Shown: piece by piece, positions 12,899-20,343 of the stretch
Layout: every line of letters begins with the position of its first letter
How positions within the stretch are numbered: the stretch's first letter is position 1
From: Actinomycetota bacterium
Lineage (GTDB): Bacteria; Actinomycetota; Thermoleophilia; Solirubrobacterales; Solirubrobacteraceae
DNA: 64,000 nucleotides
Direction: 5' to 3'
NCBI GenBank assembly: GCA_005888335.1
Contig: VAWY01000121.1
Span: 44,513-108,512, forward strand
Notes under the pieces: model-generated
What the model saw: the letters and a program-made list of their open reading frames with translations, nothing else
Database searches by the model: none
Told to the model about the DNA's origin: nothing
Program-made: the position numbers and the translations under genes

Positions 12899-13577
12899 GC
12901 CGGCGGCGCCCGAGGACGAGCCCGGCGACGGCCATCACGCCGAGCAGGGCGAAGGCGACGATCGCCTCGGGCCGCGAGAGATCGTTGAGCGAGCCGCCGA
13001 GCGCGGTGTAGGCGAAGGCGCGCGGGGCGCAGCCGATCGCCGTCGCCGCGACGAAGGCGCGCAGGGCGATCGGCGCGAGGCCGGCGGCGTAGTTGACCAG
13101 GGAGTACGGGAGCCCGGGGGCGAGGCGGGCGTAGAGGACGGCGAGGAAGCCGCGCCGGCCGATCCAGGCGCGCAGACGGCGGACCCGCGGCGGCGCCACC
13201 TCCTCGACGGCGTCGCGGGCGATCCAGCGCGCCAGCGAGAACGCGAGCGTCGCGCCGAGCGTCGCCGAGACGATCGAGACCGGCGTGCCGAGCGCGGTGC
13301 CGAACAGCAGCCCCGACGCGCCGGCGAGCAGCGGGCCCGGGAACAGCGCGACGGTCAGCACGGAGCTGACGGCGATGAAGACGAGCGGGCCCGCCGCGCC
13401 GTAGCCGTCGACGTGGTCGCGCACGCCCTCGGCCGACAGGGTCAGGCTCGTCGAGACGACGACGAACGCGCCCGCCACGAGCAGCGCGAGCGCCGCCACC
13501 CGAGCCCTCGCGCGAGGGCGGGGGTCCCCGGCACCGGGCGGCCCGGGCACCGTGGCGCCGCTGCCGGGGGCAATCAC
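12834..13577 (-). CDS. VTT-domain (TVP38/TMEM64, DedA-like) membrane protein
   Basis: The start is taken as GTG 13577, which overlaps the TGA of the ABC1 kinase gene in a GTGA; this gives 247 residues. Hydrophobic segments include VAALALLVAGAFVVVS, LVFIAVSSVLTVALFPGPLL and AIVAFALLGVMAVAGLVLG. The family signature is ASGLLFGTALGT followed by RRGFLAVLYARLAPGLPYSLVNYAAGL, seen here as separate blocks. DedA/VTT proteins act as lipid scramblases or in membrane homeostasis. The last 21 codons (12834-12898) are antisense to the end of pyk. Confidence 0.85.
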   Translation of the reverse strand: MIAPGSGATVPGPPGAGDPRPRARARVAALALLVAGAFVVVSTSLTLSAEGVRDHVDGYGAAGPLVFIAVSSVLTVALFPGPLLAGASGLLFGTALGTPVSIVSATLGATLAFSLARWIARDAVEEVAPPRVRRLRAWIGRRGFLAVLYARLAPGLPYSLVNYAAGLAPIALRAFVAATAIGCAPRAFAYTALGGSLNDLSRPEAIVAFALLGVMAVAGLVLGRRRLRPSAPGTGSSSPDARSAGPR

Positions 13578-14950
13578 CGGCGGGCCGCGGCGAACTCCGC
13601 CTCGAGCCGGCCCAGCTCGGTCTGCGGATCGTCGCCGTAGCCCCACTCGCGCATGATCCGGAACCAGTTGTTCTTGGCCCGCAGCTGGGCGAGCACGGCA
13701 AGGGTCAGGACCTCGAGCCGGCGGCCGAAGAGGTGCTCGGCGGGCAGGTTCTCGTGGCGCATCTGCTCGAAGTAGCGCGAGCGCGGGTCGCTCATGTCGA
13801 TGACGACCTGGGTGGCGATGGCCGGCGTGAGCTGGACCTCCTCGTCGGTCGAGTACCACCACGTCAGGTCGCGGAACTGCTGCAGGATGATGTCGGCGGG
13901 GATCTCGCCGCGGGTGAGGAACCCGTGCTTGCGCAGCTCGGCCGCAAGGTCGTCGCCGCGGCCTTCGACGCCCAGCCGGCCGAGGCGCAGCTCGCGCTCG
14001 GCCGCGCCGGCCTCCAAGCGCTTGAACAGCCCGAAGTCGAGGAAGGCCATTCGCCCGTCGTCGAGCAGCAGCATGTTGCCCGGATGCGGGTCGCCGGAGA
14101 ACATCTCCAGGCGGTACATCGAGCCGAAGTAGAAGCGGAAGATGATCTCGCCGATCCGGTTGCGGTCGGGCTCGGGCAGCTGCTTGAACTCCTCGAAGCC
14201 GCGGCCCGTGACGTACTCGCTGACGATCACGCGCTCGCGGCTGAGCGAGGTCATGACGTCGGGCACGTAGATGAACGGGTGGCCGCGGAAGGCGCGCGCC
14301 ATCGTCCGCTGGTTGGACGCCTCGAGCTCGTAGTCGAGCTCCTCGCCGATGCGCGTGCGGATCTCCTCGGCGACGGCGCGGACGTCGAGGCCGGGGGCCA
14401 CCGACTTCATCAGCCGCAGGATCATCCCGAGGTTCTGCATGTCGGCGCGGACCGCCTCGGCGACGCCCGGGTACTGCACCTTGACCGCCACGGTCCGGCC
14501 GTCGTCGAGGCGCGCCTTGTAGACCTGGCCGATCGACGCGGCGGCGATCGGCACCGGGTCGAAGGTCTCGAAGACGTCCTCGAGCTTCTCGCCGTACTCG
14601 CGCTCGATGACCTTCTTCATGTCCTTGAAGGAGACCTTCGGCGCGGCGTCGCGCAGCTCGGCGAGCTTGGCCTGGAAGGCTTCGCGATGCTCGGGCGGGA
14701 CCAGGCCGACGTCGAGGAAGCTCATGACCTGGCCGAGCTTCATCGCCGCGCCCTTCATCGTCCCCAGCGCGGCGACGATCTGTTCCGCGGTCTCGATCTG
14801 GCGGCGCTCGAGCGCCTGCGCGCGCTCCTCGTCGTCGCGCGTCACGTTGGCCGCGCGCGTGCCGAGCTGCCGCGCCGCCTGCCCGGCCGCCAGCCGCCCG
14901 ACGCGCGCGGCGCGCGACCAGCGGGAGGTCGGCAGCCCGTCCTTGGCCAT
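13574..14950 (-). CDS. ABC1/AarF/UbiB family atypical kinase
   Basis: 458 residues. It has the family hallmarks: the KxGQ motif (AMKLGQVMSFLD), the Ala-rich nucleotide loop AAASIGQVYKARL, the catalytic-loop region GDPHPGNMLLLDDG, and FLDFGLFKRL with the DFG-like metal motif. These kinase-like ATPases support quinone biosynthesis and lipid homeostasis. It sits between the metallo-beta-lactamase gene (5-base gap) and the VTT membrane protein (4-base overlap). The three probably form an operon with a membrane-related role (inference). Confidence 0.92.
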   Translation of the reverse strand: MAKDGLPTSRWSRAARVGRLAAGQAARQLGTRAANVTRDDEERAQALERRQIETAEQIVAALGTMKGAAMKLGQVMSFLDVGLVPPEHREAFQAKLAELRDAAPKVSFKDMKKVIEREYGEKLEDVFETFDPVPIAAASIGQVYKARLDDGRTVAVKVQYPGVAEAVRADMQNLGMILRLMKSVAPGLDVRAVAEEIRTRIGEELDYELEASNQRTMARAFRGHPFIYVPDVMTSLSRERVIVSEYVTGRGFEEFKQLPEPDRNRIGEIIFRFYFGSMYRLEMFSGDPHPGNMLLLDDGRMAFLDFGLFKRLEAGAAERELRLGRLGVEGRGDDLAAELRKHGFLTRGEIPADIILQQFRDLTWWYSTDEEVQLTPAIATQVVIDMSDPRSRYFEQMRHENLPAEHLFGRRLEVLTLAVLAQLRAKNNWFRIMREWGYGDDPQTELGRLEAEFAAARR

Positions 14951-14955
14951 CGCGC

Positions 14956-15681
14956 TCAGCCCCGTGTGACCTGCGACCCGGGGACGATGTCGTCGCGGCC
15001 GTCAGGCCAGCGCACCCACGCCTTGTGCCCGCCGTCGTAGTCGTCGCCCCACAGCACGAGGCGTGCCGGCTCGCCGCCGACGGTGCACGGCTCGTCGCCC
15101 TCGGGGTCCAGGCCGCGCCACACGCGGATGAACGCGTTGGACTCCCACTCGTCGCCGATCGTGGTCGGGTCGGTGTGGCCGGGGTGGACCCTCGTCTCCG
15201 GCGGCAGCGCCATCAGCGTGTCCATGATCGACGCGCGCAGGTCGGCGTAGCCGGTCGAGCCGGGCGCCCGTACCCCGCCGACCGAGCCCTTGAACAGCGT
15301 GTCGCCGGTGAAGACGTCGGTGCCGGCGACCACGAAGGCGAGCATCCCCGCGGTGTGGCCCGGCGTGTGCAGGGCGCGCACCTCCAGGTCCCCGATCTTC
15401 CGGTCGCTGAACGGCTCGGCGCCCTCGATCCCCTCGACCGGATTGGCGAGCACCTGCAGGCTGGGCCAGCGCTCGCGCAGCGCGCCGACCTCGGAGACGT
15501 GGTCGAAGTGGTGGTGGGTCAGCAGGACGTGGGTGGGGCGCAGGCTGAGCCGGTCAGCCGCCTCGCACAGCGGCGTCACGGGCCCCCCGGCGTCGACGAA
15601 GAACCCTGTCCCGCCCTCGCGATCGCCGACGAGGTAGGTGTTCGAGACGAACTGCGGGTGCATGGACCGTTCGAGAAGCAT
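14956..15681 (-). CDS. Metallo-beta-lactamase fold hydrolase (glyoxalase II-like)
   Basis: 241 residues if translation starts at ATG 15681 (MLLERSMHPQF); ATG 15663 is an alternative. All metal ligands of the fold are present: LLTHHHFDHV, HTPGHTAG, FTGDTLF and RVHPGHTD. The closest known family is hydroxyacylglutathione hydrolase-like thioesterases. Actinobacteria generally lack glutathione, so the true thiol substrate is open. An extra C-terminal stretch of about 60 residues follows the last ligand. The divergent gene 21 bases away encodes a glyoxalase I-like protein, which supports a shared aldehyde-detoxifying role (inference). Confidence 0.85.
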   Translation of the reverse strand: MLLERSMHPQFVSNTYLVGDREGGTGFFVDAGGPVTPLCEAADRLSLRPTHVLLTHHHFDHVSEVGALRERWPSLQVLANPVEGIEGAEPFSDRKIGDLEVRALHTPGHTAGMLAFVVAGTDVFTGDTLFKGSVGGVRAPGSTGYADLRASIMDTLMALPPETRVHPGHTDPTTIGDEWESNAFIRVWRGLDPEGDEPCTVGGEPARLVLWGDDYDGGHKAWVRWPDGRDDIVPGSQVTRG

Positions 15682-15689
15682 GGGCGGTG

Positions 15690-15695
15690 TAGCTT
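15690..15695 (+). promoter_or_regulatory. Likely leaderless -10 hexamer TAGCTT for the glyoxalase gene
   Basis: TAGCTT fits TANNNT and ends seven bases before the GTG start at 15703, the spacing expected when transcription starts at or next to the start codon. No ribosome binding site is visible. There is no recognisable -35. Confidence 0.45.
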
Positions 15696-15702
15696 GCCAG
15701 CC

Positions 15703-16074
15703 GTGGAGTTCCTGCACACCTGCTATCGCATCGGCGACATCGACCGGTCCGTTCGCTTCTACGAGACCCTCGGCTTCGAGGAGCGCGCCCGGATGCCCAT
15801 CCGCGACGAGGCGATCAACGTCTTCATGGGCCTGCCCGGCGAGGATCCGCGCCTCGAGCTGACGTACAACCACGGGGTCGACGCCTACGACCTCGGCACG
15901 GGCTACAACCACATCGCGGTCGCCGTCGAGGACCTCGACGGCACCCTCGACCGCCTGGGCGACCAGGGCATCGAACCCGAGAAGCCGCCCTACCGCGTTC
16001 GCGAGGGCGGCTCGCGGCTGTGCTTCGTGCGCGACCCCGACGGCTACCGGATCGAGCTCATCGAGCGCGGGTAA
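15703..16074 (+). CDS. Glyoxalase I-like VOC protein
   Basis: 123 residues starting at GTG (MEFLHTCYRIGDIDRSVRF). It reads as two beta-alpha-beta-beta-beta units of the vicinal oxygen chelate fold, with candidate metal ligands His in LHTCYRI, Glu in LELTYN, His in YNHIAVAV and Glu in YRIELIE. Short lactoylglutathione lyases have this length and layout. They isomerise the methylglyoxal-thiol adduct; the thiol here is unlikely to be glutathione in an actinobacterium. The gene lies 12 bases upstream of the Ppx/GppA gene on the same strand. Confidence 0.85.
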   Translation: MEFLHTCYRIGDIDRSVRFYETLGFEERARMPIRDEAINVFMGLPGEDPRLELTYNHGVDAYDLGTGYNHIAVAVEDLDGTLDRLGDQGIEPEKPPYRVREGGSRLCFVRDPDGYRIELIERG

Positions 16075-16086
16075 CGGCCCCGGCAG

Positions 16087-17712
16087 ATGCGTCGCGATCG
16101 CCCTCACGGCTCGGTGCCGGGGACCCCCGCCCTGCCCGAGTCCACGCACGGCGTGGAGCGCACGGCCGTGATCGACCTCGGCTCGAACTCGTTCCGCCTG
16201 GTCGTGTTCTCGGCGAACGAGGGGTGGTGGAAGCGCACCGACGAGATCTACGAGGCGGTGCGCATCGGCGCCGGCCTGGCCGAGACCGGCGAGCTCTCCG
16301 AGGAGCGCATGCAGCGCGCGCTCGCGGTCGTGGAGGTCTTCGCGCACTTCTGCGCGGCGACCGGGATCGACACCGAGCACGTCGCCGCGCTCGCCACCAG
16401 CGCCATTCGCGACGCCCGCAACCGCAACGCCTTCCTCGACCGCGCCGCGCTGCCCGTCCGCGTGCTCTCGGTCAAGGAGGAGGCGCACTTCGGCTATCTG
16501 GCCGCGGTCAACACGACCACGCTGACCGACGGCGCCGTGCTCGACCTGGGCGGCGGCTCGTTGCAGCTCACGCGCGTCAAGGGCCGGCGCGCGCGCCAGA
16601 TGGGCTCGTGGCGTCTCGGGGCGGTGCGCATGACCGAGCAGTTCCTGCCCGGCGACGGACCGGCCTCCAAGAAGCAGCTCAAGGCGCTGCGCGCCCACGT
16701 CCTCGAAGAGCTGGAGAGCGCTCCGTGGCTGGAGCGCGCCGGCGACCGCCTCGTCGGCATCGGCGGCACGGTGCGCAACCTCGCCGCGGCCGCCGCCGCG
16801 GCCGCGGACCTGCCCTCGATCGGGATCCAGGGCCACGTGATCTCCCGCGACGACCTCGCCGGCCTCATCTCCGAGCTCGCGTCGATGCCGCCCGCCGAGC
16901 GCGGCAAGATCCCCGGGATCAAGCCTGGCCGCGCCGACCTCATCCTGGCCGGCGCGGCCGTGGTCCAGGCCGCGCTCGAGGCGGCCGGCTTCGAGGGCAT
17001 CGAGGCGACCGAGGCCGGCCTGCGCGAGGGGGCCTTCTTCGAGCGCCACCTCGCCTTCGGCGACCCGCCGCTGTTCCCCGACGTGCGCGTGGCCAGCGTC
17101 AACAACCTCGCCGCGCAGTACGACGCCGACAAGGCGCACACCCTCCACGTCGCCTACCTCGCGCTGGCCATGTTCGACGATCTCGCCGAGGCGGGACTGC
17201 ACCCGGGCGACCCCGAGGAGCGCGAGATGCTGTGGGCCGCCTCGATGCTCCACGACATCGGGATGACCGTCGACTACGACGACCACCACCGCCACTCGCG
17301 GTACCTGATCCTCAACGGCACCCTGCCCGGATGGTCCCCGCGCGAGCTGGCGATCATCGCCGAGACGGTCCGCTACCACCGCAAGGGAACGCCGACCTTC
17401 GGGCCCGACCTCGCGCCCTGGACGACCAAGGGCGACCGGGCGATCCTCGAGCGCGGCGCGACGCTGCTGCGCCTCGCCGAGGAGCTGGAGCGCTCGCGCG
17501 ACCAGCTCGTGCGCGCGGCGCACGTCGACGTCGACGGCGGTGGCCAGGCCTGCCTGACGCTCGAGGCCGCGGGCGACGTGAGCGTCGCCCGGTGGGCGGC
17601 CGAGCGCGAGTGCGACCTCTTCGAGCGGGCGTTCGGGCGGCCGCTGGCGATCGGCGTCGAGCCGGCGACCAGCGGGGCCGCTACTCGCCGGGCCCCGAGC
17701 GCAGCGCGATGA
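16087..17712 (+). CDS. Ppx/GppA family phosphatase with C-terminal HD domain
   Basis: 541 residues from ATG 16087; GTG 16153 (MERTAVIDLGSNSFRL) is an equally good start that removes a poorly conserved leader. The N-terminal ASKHA ATPase fold shows AVIDLGSNSFRLVVFS, LATSAIRDARN, VLDLGGGSLQLT and LVGIGGTVRNLA. These are typical of exopolyphosphatase/pppGpp phosphohydrolase. From about residue 350 an HD domain follows (HTLHVAYLALAMFDDL, SMLHDIGMTVDYDDHHRHS). The enzyme probably degrades polyphosphate and/or (p)ppGpp. Its last 32 bases overlap the convergent lipoprotein gene. Confidence 0.92.
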   Translation: MRRDRPHGSVPGTPALPESTHGVERTAVIDLGSNSFRLVVFSANEGWWKRTDEIYEAVRIGAGLAETGELSEERMQRALAVVEVFAHFCAATGIDTEHVAALATSAIRDARNRNAFLDRAALPVRVLSVKEEAHFGYLAAVNTTTLTDGAVLDLGGGSLQLTRVKGRRARQMGSWRLGAVRMTEQFLPGDGPASKKQLKALRAHVLEELESAPWLERAGDRLVGIGGTVRNLAAAAAAAADLPSIGIQGHVISRDDLAGLISELASMPPAERGKIPGIKPGRADLILAGAAVVQAALEAAGFEGIEATEAGLREGAFFERHLAFGDPPLFPDVRVASVNNLAAQYDADKAHTLHVAYLALAMFDDLAEAGLHPGDPEEREMLWAASMLHDIGMTVDYDDHHRHSRYLILNGTLPGWSPRELAIIAETVRYHRKGTPTFGPDLAPWTTKGDRAILERGATLLRLAEELERSRDQLVRAAHVDVDGGGQACLTLEAAGDVSVARWAAERECDLFERAFGRPLAIGVEPATSGAATRRAPSAAR

Positions 17713-19087
17713 TGATGCGGGCCCCCTCGGAGCGGCCCGCGGCGCCGTGCGGCGGGGCGCCCGCGGCGACGAACTCGACGCCACGCACCGGGCGGACGGC
17801 GAGCGCGGTCAGGCGGTGGTCGCCGAGCAGCCCCCTCGCCTCGCGGTAGGCAGCGGTCGTCTTCGCCTGGACGCGCGAGGGGCCGGGCGCAGGACCGACG
17901 AAGAGCAGCGCGCGGTCCGGCCGCAGGACGAGGCGCACCCGCGGGTGCCCGGCGGCGCTCACGTCCAGGCGCCGCAGGCCGGTCAGCGTCGCGCGCACGC
18001 CGCGCAGGCGGGCGAGGTCGCTGCGCAGGCGCGGCAGCTCGCGCCAGGCGGCGGCGCGGTCGCGGACGCGGGCGGCGAGCGAGAGCCCGCCGTCGCGCAG
18101 CGCCAGGCGTGACGGCTGCAGCCAGCCCAGCGCGCGGCTGAGATCGAGCCGGCGGCCGCTGTCGAGCGGGACCTCGATCGGAGCGACCGCGCGCGGGCGG
18201 CATTGGCGCTGTGCGAGGCCGTAGACCGGCATGCCGGCGACCAGCTGGGCGTGACCGGGCCCGCCGCCGGCATCGGCGAGCGGCGTGTCGAGACAGCCGT
18301 CCTCGGCGGCGGTCTCGATCGCCACGTGGTGCTCGTGGAGGCGCACGCGTCCCGCGACGGGCCGCGCGAAGCGGACGCCCAGCAGGTCGTCGGCGAGCGC
18401 GCCGCCGACCCGGCCGGGGATCGCCAGCGCGCGCGCGACCAGCGCGCCGGTCAGCGCGCGCGGGTCCAGGTAGACGAGCGCGGGGCCGTCGCGGAACGGC
18501 TCGACCGCGCGCCGGAAGGCCACGGTCTCGCCGAGCGACAGCCCGTTGGCGGCGACGACGGCGGCGCGCACCGCCCGCGGGTCGCCCCACACGACCCAGC
18601 GATCCACCGCGGCCGCCGCGGTCGGCGAGTCGCGCAGCCGCGCGAGCGCGCGGAACGGATCGGTGCCCGAGTGCACGACCCCGCCGCGCACGCGGCGCTC
18701 GGCCCGGACGAGCGGCCGGACGCGGCGGGCGGCGTCGAGCGCGGCGCGAGGGTCCCGCGTCTCGACGACCGCGCCGGAGTTCACGCCGACGCCGTCGCGC
18801 GCGGGCACGAGGAACAGCGCGGCGAGCCCGGCGGCGTCCGGCGCCACCGCGCGCGCGGCCGGCCCCGCCACGTGCAGGGGGTCGCGTGCGCCCAGCGCCC
18901 GCGCGAGCGCGCGCGCCGCGTCGCGCTCCGAGCCCGAGGCGCGCAGGTCGATCGACAGCATCGCCGCCGTCGTCCGCGGCAGCGCCATCGCGGGCCCCGT
19001 CAGGTCGGCCCGCTCGGCCCCGCACCCGGCCGCCGCGCCGAGCGCCGCCGCGGCGGCCACGGCCAGCACGGCCGCCGCGCGACGCAT
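17681..19087 (-). CDS. DUF3352-like lipoprotein
   Basis: 468 residues from MRRAAAVLAV. A lipoprotein signal is visible: two Arg, an Ala-rich hydrophobic core, then a lipobox-like AAAGC with Cys at residue 22. The mature part is an Ala/Arg-rich chain with repeated patterns such as LSIDLRASG, VVWGDPRAVRAAV and LVYLDPRALTGALVARAL. This resembles the DUF3352 family of exported actinobacterial proteins, whose function is unknown. It is the last gene of the minus-strand operon that begins with the AGPS-like flavoenzyme. Confidence 0.75.
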   Translation of the reverse strand: MRRAAAVLAVAAAAALGAAAGCGAERADLTGPAMALPRTTAAMLSIDLRASGSERDAARALARALGARDPLHVAGPAARAVAPDAAGLAALFLVPARDGVGVNSGAVVETRDPRAALDAARRVRPLVRAERRVRGGVVHSGTDPFRALARLRDSPTAAAAVDRWVVWGDPRAVRAAVVAANGLSLGETVAFRRAVEPFRDGPALVYLDPRALTGALVARALAIPGRVGGALADDLLGVRFARPVAGRVRLHEHHVAIETAAEDGCLDTPLADAGGGPGHAQLVAGMPVYGLAQRQCRPRAVAPIEVPLDSGRRLDLSRALGWLQPSRLALRDGGLSLAARVRDRAAAWRELPRLRSDLARLRGVRATLTGLRRLDVSAAGHPRVRLVLRPDRALLFVGPAPGPSRVQAKTTAAYREARGLLGDHRLTALAVRPVRGVEFVAAGAPPHGAAGRSEGARIIIALRSGPGE

Positions 19088-19131
19088 CAGCGGGCGCGTC
19101 CGAAAGCCACCGGGCCTGCGGACGAACCCAC

Positions 19132-19461
19132 CTACGCGGTCGGGTCGTCCTCGCGCCGCGGCGCGAGCGGGGCCATCGCCGGCTGGGTCGCCACCGCCTC
19201 GACGACCTCGGTCTCCTCGGCCTCGAGCTCCTCGTCGTGGTCGCCGTCGCAGAGCACGCGGAAGTTGCCCGACACGCCGCCGTCGACGTGCATCGTGATC
19301 CCGGGGAGGATCTCCTCGCCCTCCTCGAAGCCCAGCCGCTCCATGTCGAAGTGCGCCAGCCCGATGCCCCACGCGTTGTGGGTCGGGTTCTCGCGGTCGT
19401 GGGCGTTGATCGCGATCTGGAACGCCTTGAGGTTCTTGGCGATCTTCGACGTGTCGGCCAC
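19132..19461 (-). CDS. Small conserved-looking protein of unknown function
   Basis: 109 residues (MADTSKIAKNLKAFQIAI). The first 75 residues look folded and include NAWGIGLAHFDMERLGF and ILPGITMHVDG. The tail is acidic and low-complexity (HDEELEAEETEVVEAV), then disordered. There is no signal peptide or membrane segment. It lies 12 bases after the stop of panE and 44 bases before the lipoprotein gene, so it is probably in the same operon. I do not recognise the family. Confidence 0.7.
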   Translation of the reverse strand: MADTSKIAKNLKAFQIAINAHDRENPTHNAWGIGLAHFDMERLGFEEGEEILPGITMHVDGGVSGNFRVLCDGDHDEELEAEETEVVEAVATQPAMAPLAPRREDDPTA

Positions 19462-19473
19462 TGGCGGGGCAGG

Positions 19474-20343
19474 TTAGCGACGGATCGCGTCCGCCAGCGC
19501 GGCGATCGTGGGGCAGCCGATGCCGTGGCGCTCGCCCGCGCGCAGCACCGCGCCGGCGATCGCGTCGAGCTCGTTCGGGCGGCCCGCCGCCACGTCGCGC
19601 TGCAGCGAGGAGGTCAGCCCGGCGTGCGCCTCCCACAGCTCGTCGAGGACCTCGCCCGGCTCGATCGGCGCGCCCTCCGCGCGCGCCACCGCGGCGCCCT
19701 CCTCGACCGCGCCGAGGAGCTCGGCGCGCCAGTCGGCACGCGAGCGGATCTCGCCCAGCGGCGCGTCGTGGGCGGTCGTCGTGCAGGCCAGCGCGTTGAG
19801 CCGGACGAGCTTTCGCCACAGCACCTCGGCCTCGGACTCGCCGATCCGCGTGGGGATCTCGGCGGCGCGCAGCAGGTGGGCGATCCGCTCGGCGCGCGGG
19901 TCGGGCGCCAGGTCCACGCGCAGGAACGGGCTCGTCTGGACGACGAGGCCCGGCGCCGGCCGGTCGGACTCCACGCGGATGACCGCCGCCAGCACGCGGT
20001 CGGCGCCGAAGCGGTCGCGCAGCAGCGCCAGGTGCTCGAGGCCGTTGAGCAGCGGGATCACGAGCTTCGGCCACGGGCGGGCGATGCGCTCGAGCGCATC
20101 CGGGAGCGCGGTCGCCTTGGTGGCGACGAACAGGACGTCGACGGGCCAGCTCAGGTGCGGGATGGCGCGCGGCAGGGCCGTGAACTCGCCGAGGCGGACG
20201 CTGCGCACGCGCAGGCCCTCGCGCTCGATCGTGGCGACCGTCTCGGAGCGCGCGACCACGCTGACCGGCGTCCCCGCGCGGTCCAGCGCGGCGGCGACGA
20301 GGCCGCCGACGCCGCCCGGCCCCAGCACGGCGGCCTCGATCAC
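19474..20343 (-). CDS. panE: 2-dehydropantoate 2-reductase (ketopantoate reductase) family
   Basis: 289 residues. It starts at GTG 20343 with a Rossmann NADPH-binding motif, AVLGPGGVGGLVAAAL (GxGxxG). KATALPDAL contains the conserved Lys region and PLLNGLEHLALLRDRFG follows as in PanE/ApbA proteins. The C-terminal helical domain has VLWRKLVRLNALACTT, with the catalytic Lys region, and ELDAIAGAVL near the end. The canonical role is reduction of ketopantoate to pantoate in coenzyme A synthesis. Paralogues of other specificity exist, and the neighbours here are not pantothenate genes. It overlaps the upstream gene by a GTGA. Confidence 0.85.
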   Translation of the reverse strand: MIEAAVLGPGGVGGLVAAALDRAGTPVSVVARSETVATIEREGLRVRSVRLGEFTALPRAIPHLSWPVDVLFVATKATALPDALERIARPWPKLVIPLLNGLEHLALLRDRFGADRVLAAVIRVESDRPAPGLVVQTSPFLRVDLAPDPRAERIAHLLRAAEIPTRIGESEAEVLWRKLVRLNALACTTTAHDAPLGEIRSRADWRAELLGAVEEGAAVARAEGAPIEPGEVLDELWEAHAGLTSSLQRDVAAGRPNELDAIAGAVLRAGERHGIGCPTIAALADAIRR

